Below, one piece after another: positions 45,782-53,782 of a stretch of 64,000 bases of DNA. The stretch is taken from positions 2,356,001-2,420,000 of the forward strand of contig NZ_CP022187.1 in NCBI RefSeq assembly GCF_003111645.1. Direction: 5' to 3'. Source of the stretch: Parazoarcus communis. Its GTDB lineage: Bacteria; Pseudomonadota; Gammaproteobacteria; Burkholderiales; Rhodocyclaceae. A model generated the notes under the pieces. That model worked only from the letters and a program-made list of their open reading frames with translations, did not search any database and was not told where the DNA came from. The position numbers were made by a program, and so were the translations under genes. The stretch's first letter is position 1, and the number at the start of each line of letters is the position of its first letter.

Positions 45782-47749
45782 TCACGCGCCCTTGAGCAAT
45801 CGCTGCTCGGCCAGCTCCAGCCCGGCAGGAAGGCCGAGCAGCACAACCACGTCACCTTCGAGAATGCGGGTATCCGGACTCGGCGACAAGCCGCGAATGC
45901 CGCGCCGGCGAACGGCCGATACCGAAACCGAGATCTCATCCAGATGCAGGTCGACGAGCGTCATCCCCACCGACGCCGCTCCCGGCGGCACTGAGACCGA
46001 ATGCAGGCGGACCAGGCTGGAATCCGGCTCGCCGACATCGGTTGCGCCATGAAAGAAGCCCCGCATCAGACCATAACGCTGATTCCGGATATCGCGAATC
46101 CGCCTCACCACGCGGTTCAGGGGCACCCCAACCAGCGCGAGCGCATGTGACGCCAGCATGATGCTGCCCTCGAAAGCCTCCGGCACCACCTCGGCTGCAC
46201 CGCCCAGGGAAAGCTTGTCCATGTTCGATTCGTCCGTGGCCCGCACCACAACCGGCAGATCGGGGCGCAGCGCATGGGCGTGATGCATCACCCGCAGTGC
46301 GGCCTCGACCTCGCTGAAGGAAATCACCAGTGCGCTGGCACGCATGATGCCGGCTGCCATCAGGGTCTCGCGCCGCGCAGCGTCGCCATACACCACGGTA
46401 TCCCCGGCAGCGCCGGCCTCGCGCACGCGGTCGGGATCGAGGTCGAGCGCCACGTAGCTGACGTTCTCCTGCTCCATGAAGCGGGCCATATACTGACCGC
46501 TGCGCCCATAGCCACAAACGATGATGTGCTTGTCGTTATTGAGTGACTGCGCCGCAACCCGGGTCAGCTCCATCGAGCGCATCAGCCACTCGGACGCCAC
46601 GAAGCGCAGCACCAGCTTGTCGCTGATCTGCACGATCAGCGGTGCAGCCAGCATGGACAGCACCAGTGCAGCCACCGTCGTCTGCAGCAGGCCGGCCGGC
46701 ATCAGGTTTTCTCCGGCGATTTCGGACAACAGCACGAAGCCGAACTCGCCGCCCGCACACAGCCACAGGCCCGAGCGCATCGCTGTGCCCGGCGGCGAGC
46801 CGAGAGCCTTCGACGCCATGAAGACGATGCCAAACTTGAATACCAGCAGCGCAATCACCAGACCAATCACCGCAGGCAGGTTGTGCACGATCGCGATGAC
46901 ATCCAGAAACATCCCCACCGTGACGAAGAACAGTCCGAGCAGTACATCGCGAAACGGCTTGATGTCTTCTTCCACCTGGTAGCGGTACTCGGTCTCGGAG
47001 ATCAGCATCCCGGCGAGGAACGCCCCCAGCGCGAGCGACAGGCCGACCAGCTCCGAAAGCCATGCCAGCCCGAGCGTGATCAGCAGCACATTGAGCATGA
47101 ACAGCTCGCCCGACCTGCGCTTGGCCACCACGGTGAACCACCAGTGCATCAGACGCTGGCCGAACACAAGCACCAGCGCGAGCAGGACGACGGCCTTGAC
47201 CGCCGCCAGCCCGAGCGTGAACGCGAGCTCCTCGGGCGGTCGCGACAAAGCGGGCAGGAGGATCAGCAGCGGCACCACCGCGATATCCTGAAACAGCAGC
47301 ACACCGATCGTCTCGCGCCCGTGCCGGCTGTCGAGCTCGAGCCGGTCGGTGAGGAGCTTGGACAGAATGGCCGTGGATGACATCGCCAGCGTACCGCCGA
47401 GGGCAAAGCTGGCCGTCCATCCGAAACCGAAGAGCCGTCCGATCAGCATGGTCAGCAGCATGCAGGCCGCCACCTGCAGCGCGCCCAGGCCAAACACGAT
47501 GCGCTTCATTGCAAACAGGCGCGGCAACGAGAACTCAAGGCCGATCGAGAACATCAGGAACACGACCCCGAACTCTGCAAGATGGCTTGCGCCCTCCGAC
47601 GATGGCACCAAACCCAGCGCATGCGGTCCCACTACCGCGCCGACGAGCAGATAGCCGAGCACCGGCGGCAGATTGAGGCTGCGGAATAGCGCCACCATCA
47701 CCACCGAAGCGGCAAGCAGCAGCAAGACGAGTTCCAGGGTGTTCAGCAT
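45782..47749 (-). CDS. Kef-type monovalent cation:proton antiporter
   Basis: The 655-residue protein has about twelve membrane helices (residues 1-385) of the CPA2 exchanger family, for example NLPPVLGYLLVGAVVGPHALG, GTLAMSSTAILSKLL and LLFQDIAVVPLLIL. A RCK/TrkA-N domain follows (HIIVCGYGRSGQYMARFM, LDLDPDRV, VVYGDAARRETL), then a TrkA-C domain (VSVPPGAASVGMTLVDLHL). KefB/KefC proteins export potassium under electrophile stress and are gated by glutathione through this RCK domain. Similar proteins (YbaL) also occur, so the exact member is open. ATG 47749 is used; upstream extension is unconserved. It is divergent from kdsD across 132 nt. Confidence 0.85.
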   Translation of the reverse strand: MLNTLELVLLLLAASVVMVALFRSLNLPPVLGYLLVGAVVGPHALGLVPSSEGASHLAEFGVVFLMFSIGLEFSLPRLFAMKRIVFGLGALQVAACMLLTMLIGRLFGFGWTASFALGGTLAMSSTAILSKLLTDRLELDSRHGRETIGVLLFQDIAVVPLLILLPALSRPPEELAFTLGLAAVKAVVLLALVLVFGQRLMHWWFTVVAKRRSGELFMLNVLLITLGLAWLSELVGLSLALGAFLAGMLISETEYRYQVEEDIKPFRDVLLGLFFVTVGMFLDVIAIVHNLPAVIGLVIALLVFKFGIVFMASKALGSPPGTAMRSGLWLCAGGEFGFVLLSEIAGENLMPAGLLQTTVAALVLSMLAAPLIVQISDKLVLRFVASEWLMRSMELTRVAAQSLNNDKHIIVCGYGRSGQYMARFMEQENVSYVALDLDPDRVREAGAAGDTVVYGDAARRETLMAAGIMRASALVISFSEVEAALRVMHHAHALRPDLPVVVRATDESNMDKLSLGGAAEVVPEAFEGSIMLASHALALVGVPLNRVVRRIRDIRNQRYGLMRGFFHGATDVGEPDSSLVRLHSVSVPPGAASVGMTLVDLHLDEISVSVSAVRRRGIRGLSPSPDTRILEGDVVVLLGLPAGLELAEQRLLKGA

Positions 47750-47881
47750 TGGAGCCTGTGGAGTTAAACGCCCGCACCCGACGAGGGGTCCGGCTGTTAT
47801 ACAATCGCGGCCAGTCATGCCTGCCGGTTAAGCTCGCCGTCAGGCTCCGCTTTTCTTTCAGTTTAACCGCTTCATCCTATT

Positions 47882-48877
47882 GTGAAACCAATCGTCCCCG
47901 ACTCTTCCTTGCTAGAAAGCGCTACCCGTGTCGGCCGCCGGGTGCTTGAGATCGAGGCTGCCGCGGTTGCTGCGCTGGCCGGACGCCTGGGCACCGAGTT
48001 TGAACAGGCCGTTGCGCTCATCCTGCACAGCCCGGGCCGTGTCATCGTCACCGGCATCGGCAAGTCCGGGCACATTGCACGCAAGCTTGCCGCAACGCTC
48101 GCGAGCACCGGCACCCCGGCCTACTTTGTGCACGCTGCCGAAGCTGCACACGGCGACCTCGGCATGATCACCGAGGATGACGTCGTGATCGCGCTATCGA
48201 ATTCCGGCGCAAGCGACGAACTGATGATGATCGTGCCCCAGGTCAAGCGCCGCGGCACCAGACTGATTGCCATGACCGGCAAGCCAAACTCGCCGCTCGC
48301 CCGTGAAGCCGACATCCATCTCGATGCAGCCGTCAGTGAGGAGGCCTGCTCGCTCAACCTCGCACCGACCGCCAGCACGACTGCGGCACTCGCGCTGTGC
48401 GACGCGCTTGCGGTCGCCCTCCTCGATGCGCGCGGCTTCGGCGAAGAAGACTTTGCCCGCTCCCACCCCGGCGGCAGCCTCGGCCGCCGCCTGCTGACCC
48501 ACGTTCGCGACGTGATGCGTGCAGCCGACCGGGTCCCTGTCGTTGCCGAAGCGGCACCGCTGAACGAAGCACTGCTGGCAATGACCCGGGGCGGCATGGG
48601 CATGACTGCGATTGCATCGGCGGACGGGAAGGTCTCGGGCATTTTCACCGACGGCGATCTGCGTCGTGCGCTTGAGCGTGGCATCGACTTTCGCACCAGC
48701 GTGCTGGCCGACGTGATCACCCGCGACCCGCATTCGATCGGCCCTGACGCACTGGCGGCAGAAGCCGCCGAGATGATGGAACGCCTGCGTATCAGCCAGT
48801 TGCTGGTCATCGATGACAGCGGCGCGCTTGCAGGCGCGCTCACCACGCACGACCTGATGCAGGCCAAGGTCATCTGA
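47882..48877 (+). CDS. kdsD: D-arabinose 5-phosphate isomerase (KdsD/KpsF family)
   Basis: KdsD converts ribulose 5-phosphate to arabinose 5-phosphate, the precursor of Kdo in LPS. The 331-residue protein has a SIS domain (VIVTGIGKSGHIARKLAATLASTGTP in parts, VIALSNSGASDELM, NLAPTASTTAALALCDALA, FARSHPGGSLGRRLL) and two CBS domains at the C-terminus (VRDVMRAADRVPVV, DVITRDPHSIGPDALAAEAA). The start is GTG 47882. It is followed not by kdsC but by lptC after 70 nt. A TATACAAT -10-like sequence at 47798 may belong to its promoter, but no good -35 is seen. Confidence 0.93.
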   Translation: MKPIVPDSSLLESATRVGRRVLEIEAAAVAALAGRLGTEFEQAVALILHSPGRVIVTGIGKSGHIARKLAATLASTGTPAYFVHAAEAAHGDLGMITEDDVVIALSNSGASDELMMIVPQVKRRGTRLIAMTGKPNSPLAREADIHLDAAVSEEACSLNLAPTASTTAALALCDALAVALLDARGFGEEDFARSHPGGSLGRRLLTHVRDVMRAADRVPVVAEAAPLNEALLAMTRGGMGMTAIASADGKVSGIFTDGDLRRALERGIDFRTSVLADVITRDPHSIGPDALAAEAAEMMERLRISQLLVIDDSGALAGALTTHDLMQAKVI

Positions 48878-48947
48878 TGCCGGGACAGTCTGTGGGAATG
48901 CAGTACATTTCCGGCCGCCCCGCTCGCGGCCGCCGCGGGTAAGCGCA

Positions 48948-49526
48948 ATGCAGTCAGCCTATCGCATCTACCCTGTACTTGCGCTCGCACTGCTTGCCGG
49001 CGCATCGATCTGGCTTGAGCGCCTGACCCGCGCCCCCGTCGCGGACGTCACTCCGGCACAGAGCGGCGCACCCGACTTCATCGCCAATCAGACCCGCATT
49101 ACCGGTTACGGCAAGGACGGCACGGAACGTTACGTGCTGCTGTCCGACCAGCTCACCCATCTGCCGCAATCGGGCGTCACCCAGCTTGATCGCCCACGGC
49201 TCGAGATCCTTTCAGGCAGCCGCCGGATGGAGATCACCGCGAATACAGGGGAAGTCTCTGCCGAGGGTGAGCGGGTCGATTTCCAGGGCCAGGTCAGGGC
49301 CGAGCGCGAGGGCAACCCCGGACAGGACATGATGCGCTTCGCCTCGGAAAAACTCACAGTCTGGCCCGAAGATCACCGCGCCGAATCCACCGCCCCGGTC
49401 AAACTGACCCAAGGGCTCACCACCGCCGAGGCGCTTGGCCTGCGTGCGGACAACCTTTTTGGCACTCTGGACCTGATCGGTCAGGCCCGGGTGAACATCC
49501 CCCGACGCCAAGGGAAAAACCCATGA
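48948..49526 (+). CDS. lptC: LPS export ABC transporter periplasmic protein LptC
   Basis: LptC is the bitopic inner-membrane component of the Lpt bridge, passing LPS from LptBFG to LptA. The 192-residue protein has one N-terminal helix (IYPVLALALLAGASIWLERL) and a beta-jellyroll (PDFIANQTRITGYGKDGTERYVLLSDQLTH, TANTGEVSAEGERVDFQGQV, PVKLTQGLTTAEALGLRADN). ATG 48948. The stop overlaps the lptA start by 4 nt. The 70 nt before it contain only a 22-codon ORF and no kdsC. Confidence 0.92.
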   Translation: MQSAYRIYPVLALALLAGASIWLERLTRAPVADVTPAQSGAPDFIANQTRITGYGKDGTERYVLLSDQLTHLPQSGVTQLDRPRLEILSGSRRMEITANTGEVSAEGERVDFQGQVRAEREGNPGQDMMRFASEKLTVWPEDHRAESTAPVKLTQGLTTAEALGLRADNLFGTLDLIGQARVNIPRRQGKNP

Positions 49527-50059
49527 AAACTGCTTTGACCATCTCCCTGCTCGCATTGGCAACGATCTGCATGCCCGCATTTGCCGAACGTGCCGACCGC
49601 GAAAAACCTGTCGACATCGAAGCTGACCGCGTCACGGTCGACGACCGCAACAAAGTTCATATCTTCGAGGGCAACGTCGTTCTCACCCAGGGCACGCTGC
49701 AGATCAAGGGGGACAAGCTGGTCGTCACTCAGGGCGCCGATGGCTTTCAGAATGGGGTTGCCACGGCGTCCGGTGGGAAGCTGGCCTCTTTCCGGCAGAA
49801 ACGTGAAGGCAGTGGCGACTATGTCGACGGCGAAGCCGAACGCATCGAGTACGACAGTCGTGGCGAGAAAGCCAAACTGTTCAAGCGCGCCTACGTTCGC
49901 AGCGGTGGAGACGAAGTGCGCGGAGCCTACATCGAGTACGACTCGGTCAGCGAGAACTACCTGGTGACCAATGCGCCGGGCAGCACCGCAAGCCCCGGCC
50001 GCGTGCGGGCAACGATTCAACCCAAGGGCGACAACAAGGCAGCACCCGCAGCCCAATAA
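49523..50059 (+). CDS. lptA: LPS transport periplasmic protein LptA
   Basis: LptA polymerises into the periplasmic bridge for LPS. The 178-residue precursor has a signal peptide ([21 protein letters not shown]) and the OstA-like domain: [39 protein letters not shown] in parts, [36 protein letters not shown] in parts and [15 protein letters not shown]. It is coupled to lptC (ATGA). lptB, which normally follows, is absent; the next gene is an enoyl-CoA hydratase after 32 nt. Confidence 0.94.
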   Translation: MKTALTISLLALATICMPAFAERADREKPVDIEADRVTVDDRNKVHIFEGNVVLTQGTLQIKGDKLVVTQGADGFQNGVATASGGKLASFRQKREGSGDYVDGEAERIEYDSRGEKAKLFKRAYVRSGGDEVRGAYIEYDSVSENYLVTNAPGSTASPGRVRATIQPKGDNKAAPAAQ

Positions 50060-50091
50060 AAGAACAATCGCAAACCAAGAAAGGAGAACGC

Positions 50092-50868
50092 ATGAGTTAC
50101 GAACTGATCATCACCGAGACTCGCGGCCGCGTCGGCCTGATCACGCTCAACCGGCCCAAGGCCCTGAACGCACTCAACGACAGTCTGGTCGATGAGATCG
50201 GCCATGCACTCGACGCGTACGAAGCGGACGAAAACATCGGTGCGATCCTGATTACCGGTTCCGAAAAAGCATTCGCCGCCGGCGCAGACATTGGCGCCAT
50301 GGCGGAGTTCTCATACATGGACGCCTACAAGGGCGACTACATCACGCGCAACTGGGAGCGGGTCAAGACCTGCCGCAAGCCGGTCATCGCGGCGGTTGCT
50401 GGTTTCGCGCTTGGCGGCGGATGCGAACTTGCCATGATGTGCGACTTCATCATTGCAGCCGACTCGGCGAAGTTCGGCCAGCCTGAAGTCAAGCTCGGCA
50501 TCCTTCCGGGCGCCGGTGGAACCCAGCGTCTGCCGCGCGCCGTCAGCAAGGCGAAGGCAATGGACATGTGCCTGACCGCGCGTTTCATGGATGCAGCCGA
50601 AGCCGAGCGTGCCGGACTGGTATCGCGCGTGGTGCCTGCCGACAAACTGCTCGAAGAAGCCTTTGCGGCAGCCGAAACCATCGCCGGATACTCCCTGCCC
50701 GTGGTCATGATGATCAAGGAGTCGATCAACCGCGCCTTCGAAAGCAGCCTCAACGAAGGCCTGCTGTTCGAGCGCCGCGTCTTCCACTCGTCTTTCGCAC
50801 TGAACGACCAGAAGGAAGGCATGGCCGCATTTGTTGCCAAGCGCAAGCCGGTGTTCAAGCACAACTGA
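50092..50868 (+). CDS. Enoyl-CoA hydratase/isomerase family protein
   Basis: This 258-residue crotonase has [17 protein letters not shown], the oxyanion hole [13 protein letters not shown] and [19 protein letters not shown], and catalytic glutamates in [21 protein letters not shown]. That matches short-chain enoyl-CoA hydratases (Ech/PaaF-like), which hydrate trans-2-enoyl-CoA in fatty-acid, phenylacetate or butyrate metabolism. The exact substrate cannot be read. AAGGAG lies 6 nt before ATG 50092. It occupies the place where lptB is usually found. A phasin gene follows after 340 nt, so a link with polyhydroxyalkanoate metabolism is possible. The gap holds a hairpin, the phasin promoter and leader, but no other gene. 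Confidence 0.9.
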   Translation: MSYELIITETRGRVGLITLNRPKALNALNDSLVDEIGHALDAYEADENIGAILITGSEKAFAAGADIGAMAEFSYMDAYKGDYITRNWERVKTCRKPVIAAVAGFALGGGCELAMMCDFIIAADSAKFGQPEVKLGILPGAGGTQRLPRAVSKAKAMDMCLTARFMDAAEAERAGLVSRVVPADKLLEEAFAAAETIAGYSLPVVMMIKESINRAFESSLNEGLLFERRVFHSSFALNDQKEGMAAFVAKRKPVFKHN

Positions 50869-50881
50869 GCTTCGCCGCGGA

Positions 50882-50906
50882 TGCCGCCGGTGCAATGCCG
50901 GCGGCA
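50882..50906 (+). terminator. GC-rich hairpin downstream of enoyl-CoA hydratase
   Basis: TGCCGCCGG (50882-50890) pairs perfectly with CCGGCGGCA (50898-50906) around a 7-nt loop, 14 nt after the stop. There is no immediate T-run (GTTTTT only 18 nt later), so it is a possible but not ideal terminator. It is the first element in the 340-nt intergenic stretch 50869-51207; the rest is the phasin promoter, candidate operator and leader. Confidence 0.5.
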
Positions 50907-51091
50907 GTCTCTCCCTGATGCGGTTTTTCATCGGTTTGAAACACCGTCCGCGCACGATGACGTCAACATGTCTGCAACGACGCTCTGACGCCGTTTCAGC
51001 GGCATTCAAGACCTCCCGGCCTGCAAGAAGCATCAGCTAAGCATTTGAAAATGCAGCAGGTTAGGAAATGGTGCGGCGCACAAAAAATAGC

Positions 51092-51119
51092 TTGACATGT
51101 GATCTCGTCTGCCTATAAT
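51092..51119 (+). promoter_or_regulatory. Near-perfect sigma-70 promoter of the phasin gene
   Basis: TTGACA (51092-51097), 16-nt spacer, TATAAT (51114-51119): both hexamers match consensus exactly. Transcription would start near 51126, giving a leader of about 80 nt before the phasin ATG. Such a strong promoter fits the abundance of phasins and implies tight repression when no granules form. Confidence 0.85.
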
Positions 51120-51127
51120 TCAAACCA

Positions 51128-51140
51128 TGCTGCAACGCAA
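51128..51140 (+). promoter_or_regulatory. Candidate PHB-regulator (PhaR/PhbF) operator
   Basis: TGCTGCAACGCAA fits TG-N-TGC-NNN-GCAA, the motif I recall for the Herbaspirillum PHB repressor PhbF (from memory, not checked). It overlaps the predicted transcription start, where bound protein would block the promoter. A partial copy (CTGCAACG) lies at 50972-50979. Confidence 0.5.
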
Positions 51141-51207
51141 CATCGCGGCAAACCAAAACCCGATGTCTTTGCATAACCGCTTTTTAGCATTCACCCAGGA
51201 GATGACC

Positions 51208-51771
51208 ATGACCGCATTTACCCCCGAGCAGTTCGCCGCCACCAACAAGGCCAACATCGAAACCCTGCTGAGCCTGACCAACAGCGCTTTCGCCAACGCC
51301 GAGCGCCTGGCTGCCCTGAATCTGAACACCGCTCGTTCGATCCTCGAAGACAGCGTTGCCAGCACCAAGGCCCTGATGGGTGCCAAGGACCTGCAGGAAG
51401 TTCTGTCCCTGCAAAGCTCGCTGGCTCAGCCGCTGGTCGAGAAGGCTGTTGCCTACGCTCGCAGCGTGTATGAAATCGCTTCGCAGAGCCAGGAAGAGCT
51501 GTCCAAGGTCGTCGAAGGCCAGGTCGCTGAAATGAACAAGGGCGTTGCCGTTGCTCTGGACAAGGCTGCCAAGTCCGCACCGGCTGGTTCCGACGTTGCC
51601 GTGGCTGCTGTCAAGTCCGCCATCGCCGCTGCCAACAGCGCCTACGACAGCTTCAGCAAGGCCGCCAAGCAGGCGACCGAACTGGCCGAAGCCAACGTTG
51701 CTGCTGCTACCAGCGCAACCGTGAAGGCCGTGAGCACCACGACCAAGACGGCTGCCAAGAAGGCTGCCTGA
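51208..51771 (+). CDS. Phasin family protein (PHA granule-associated)
   Basis: Phasins coat polyhydroxyalkanoate granules and control their size. The 187-residue, almost wholly helical protein begins MTAFTPEQFAATNKANIETL, with LLSLTNSAFANAERLAALNLNTAR and SKVVEGQVAEMNKGVAVALDKAAKSAPAG typical of the betaproteobacterial PhaP/phasin_2 family. The C-terminus is an Ala/Lys/Thr-rich tail (TKTAAKKAA). AGGAG lies 6 nt before ATG 51208; the ATG at 51202 is too close. Codon use is strongly biased, as in highly expressed genes. It is monocistronic, with its own promoter and terminator. Confidence 0.9.
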   Translation: MTAFTPEQFAATNKANIETLLSLTNSAFANAERLAALNLNTARSILEDSVASTKALMGAKDLQEVLSLQSSLAQPLVEKAVAYARSVYEIASQSQEELSKVVEGQVAEMNKGVAVALDKAAKSAPAGSDVAVAAVKSAIAAANSAYDSFSKAAKQATELAEANVAAATSATVKAVSTTTKTAAKKAA

Positions 51772-51794
51772 TCGAATTCAGCCCCGGCTGAATG

Positions 51795-51825
51795 AAAATG
51801 GCCCCGCACTGCGGGGCCATTTTTT
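51795..51825 (+). terminator. Rho-independent terminator of the phasin gene
   Basis: AAAATGGCCCCGC (51795-51807) pairs with GCGGGGCCATTTT (from 51811) around an ACT loop, followed by T residues to 51825. It lies about 25 nt after the stop and is a textbook intrinsic terminator. Confidence 0.93.
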
Positions 51826-51890
51826 CGTCTACGGTATATCGCGCTCATCGGTGGGCACAGAGAGTGCGCAGCCAAATGGGCATCCTGCCA

Positions 51891-52310
51891 CTACAACAAC
51901 TGCTTGAGTGACTCCAGACTTTCGGGGCCACCTTCCAGGCGAACGCAATCGTCTGATTCCTGCTCCCACGCCGCCGCTGAAGCCAGATGAAGGTGCGCAG
52001 AGATTCTGGATGCAACCAAGTCTGTGAGCAGGCCGGCTGGAACCCAGAACATCTCCGTACCTCTCAGCGCATTTGGAACGGGGCTACCACATACCGAACA
52101 GAAGTCTGTCCGGTAGCCGCCTGGCTTTTGAAAGGAGCGGATTCTTTCCTGACCGGACACCCAGCGGAAGTGCGCTCGCTGGACAAAAGTAGCGGCATTG
52201 GCCGCTGATCCGGTTGCTCGACGACACAGGGAGCAGTGGCATTGATAGAGGTTTGGTAGCGCGCCATCAATTTCAAACCTTACCTCTCCGCACAGGCATT
52301 CGCCTTTCAT
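51891..52310 (-). CDS. GFA (CENP-V/Gfa-like) zinc-binding family protein
   Basis: This 139-residue member of the GFA family has the zinc pattern GECLCGEVRFEI, YQCHCSLCRRATGSAANA and FCSVCGSPVPNAL (CxC...CxxC...CxxC). Some family members act on glutathione adducts; most have no known substrate. ATG 52310 is used; a TTG just upstream is unnecessary. It is a single gene on the minus strand between the convergent phasin terminator and the acyltransferase gene. Its base composition looks less GC-rich than its neighbours, a hint of more recent acquisition. Confidence 0.8.
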   Translation of the reverse strand: MKGECLCGEVRFEIDGALPNLYQCHCSLCRRATGSAANAATFVQRAHFRWVSGQERIRSFQKPGGYRTDFCSVCGSPVPNALRGTEMFWVPAGLLTDLVASRISAHLHLASAAAWEQESDDCVRLEGGPESLESLKQLL

Positions 52311-52393
52311 CAAGCCCCCTGATCACTTGACACCGGACCGGATCGTCTGCGCAGGCGCCTGAACCTGGCCAGCGCACTGCGCTCCCGACCCTA

Positions 52394-53173
52394 TCAACCG
52401 AGGTCTTCAGACTCGGCAGCCTTGATCTCCGGGCCAACCGCTGCCAGAGCCTCAGCCGTGTAGTGATGCGGAAAGAGCCGCCGCATCTCGCCCTCAATCC
52501 AGGCTTCGGCCCGGGTGTTCAACTCTTCCGTTTTCACACCTTTGACGTCGATCGGGGGCCCGATGCTGACCACGATCTCGCCCGGCTGCTTCAGAAACGC
52601 ATTGCGCCGCCAGAACTCGCCCGCATTGTGAGCCACCGGCACGATGGGGACACCGGCGCGCTTTGCCAGCCAGGTTCCGCCGATCTTGTAGCGACGGGCC
52701 GTTCCCGGCGCCACGCGCGTGCCTTCGGGGAACACCACGACCCAGAAGCCTTCCTTCAGCCTGGCCCTGCCCTGCTCAACGACTTGAGCGAGCGCATCCT
52801 TGCCGGCAGCGCGGTCGATGGCGATACCGGGAATCTGGGCCAGCCCCCAACCGAAAAACGGTACGCGAAGCAACTCACGCTTCAGCACGAAGCACAGGGG
52901 CGGAAAGATCACCTGCAAGGCCATGGTTTCCCACGCCGACTGATGCTTGGACAGGATGACGGACGGCCCCGCAGGAATGTTCTCCTTGCCGATCACCCGG
53001 TAGCGGATACCGAGCAGGTGCCATACGAACCACATGACGAGCGGCGCCCACGAGGTGATGATCCGGTGCCTGACCCGCGGCGGGAAGGGAAAGGTCAGCA
53101 CCCCGAAGATCGCATAGGGCGGCGTGACGATCGCGAGGACGATCGCAAACAGAAAGGAACGCAGAAAGATCAC
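52394..53173 (-). CDS. 1-acyl-sn-glycerol-3-phosphate acyltransferase family (PlsC-like)
   Basis: This 259-residue membrane-associated acyltransferase has an N-terminal hydrophobic stretch (FLRSFLFAIVLAIVTPPYAIFG). Block I is SKHQSAWETMAL, where the usual H-x4-D is H-x4-E, a variant seen in this betaproteobacterial group. Block II lies near PFFGWGLAQIPGIAID and block III is VVVFPEGTRVAPG, with VPIVPVAHNAGEFW. It likely makes phosphatidic acid from lysophosphatidic acid. The start is GTG 53173. It follows gmhB by 17 nt, the usual glyQ-glyS-gmhB-plsC order. Confidence 0.88.
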   Translation of the reverse strand: MIFLRSFLFAIVLAIVTPPYAIFGVLTFPFPPRVRHRIITSWAPLVMWFVWHLLGIRYRVIGKENIPAGPSVILSKHQSAWETMALQVIFPPLCFVLKRELLRVPFFGWGLAQIPGIAIDRAAGKDALAQVVEQGRARLKEGFWVVVFPEGTRVAPGTARRYKIGGTWLAKRAGVPIVPVAHNAGEFWRRNAFLKQPGEIVVSIGPPIDVKGVKTEELNTRAEAWIEGEMRRLFPHHYTAEALAAVGPEIKAAESEDLG

Positions 53174-53190
53174 GATAAAGACCCGCAGGC

Positions 53191-53724
53191 TCAGGCAGTG
53201 AGATCGGCAACAACCGCTGCCAGATCAGGATAGACGAGCGTCCCTTCGGGCAGGGCCGGGTCCTGTTGGGTTTTCGTGCCCTTGCCGGTGAGCACGAGAT
53301 AGGGTTTGCAGCCGACGGCGATGCCAGCCTGCAGATCGCGCAGACTGTCGCCGACGACCGGCACGCCCTTGAGGTCGACGTTGAAGCGCTCCGAGACCTG
53401 AATCAGCAAGCCAGGCTTCGGTTTGCGACACTCGCAGGTGGAGTCGGCCGAATGCGGACAGAAGAAGATCGCATCGAGCCGGCCACCGACCTGCGCCAGA
53501 CTCTTCACCATCTTGTCGTTGATTGCATTGAGCGTGTCCATGCCAAACAGCCCGCGCCCGACGCCAGACTGGTTGGAGGCCACGACCACCCGCCAGCCCC
53601 ACTGATTGAGCCGTGCAATGGCTTCCAGCGAGCCGGGAATCGGTTTCCACTCGTCGGGAGACTTGATGAACTGGTCGGAGTCCACATTGATGACTCCGTC
53701 ACGGTCCAGGATGATCAGCTTCAT
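53191..53724 (-). CDS. gmhB: D-glycero-beta-D-manno-heptose 1,7-bisphosphate 7-phosphatase
   Basis: GmhB removes the 7-phosphate in ADP-heptose synthesis for the LPS core. The 177-residue HAD phosphatase has motif I LDRDGVINVDS, VVVASNQSGVGRGLF, the zinc-binding loop CPHSADSTCECRKPKPG (Cys-x-His ... Cys-x-Cys) and VGDSLRDLQAG. The zinc loop and short length distinguish it from other HAD enzymes. ATG 53724. It lies between glyS and the acyltransferase gene. Confidence 0.95.
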   Translation of the reverse strand: MKLIILDRDGVINVDSDQFIKSPDEWKPIPGSLEAIARLNQWGWRVVVASNQSGVGRGLFGMDTLNAINDKMVKSLAQVGGRLDAIFFCPHSADSTCECRKPKPGLLIQVSERFNVDLKGVPVVGDSLRDLQAGIAVGCKPYLVLTGKGTKTQQDPALPEGTLVYPDLAAVVADLTA

Positions 53725-53782
53725 TCACACGCTCCGCACGGGTTGGAGGCGATCCGCACGCAGCGGGCCGCCTCCGGATCGA

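Noticed and set aside
47796-47806. TATACAAT as a kdsD promoter or, on the other strand, a kef promoter
   Set aside because: No acceptable -35 element at the right distance on either strand; left as a possibility inside the gene notes only.
48878-48943. 22-codon ORF between kdsD and lptC as a remnant of kdsC
   Set aside because: MPGQSVGMQYISGRPARGRRG has no resemblance to KdsC ends; too short to support a pseudogene call.
50882-50906. Firm intrinsic terminator after the enoyl-CoA hydratase
   Set aside because: The stem is good but no T-tract follows within the usual distance, so it is listed only at moderate confidence.
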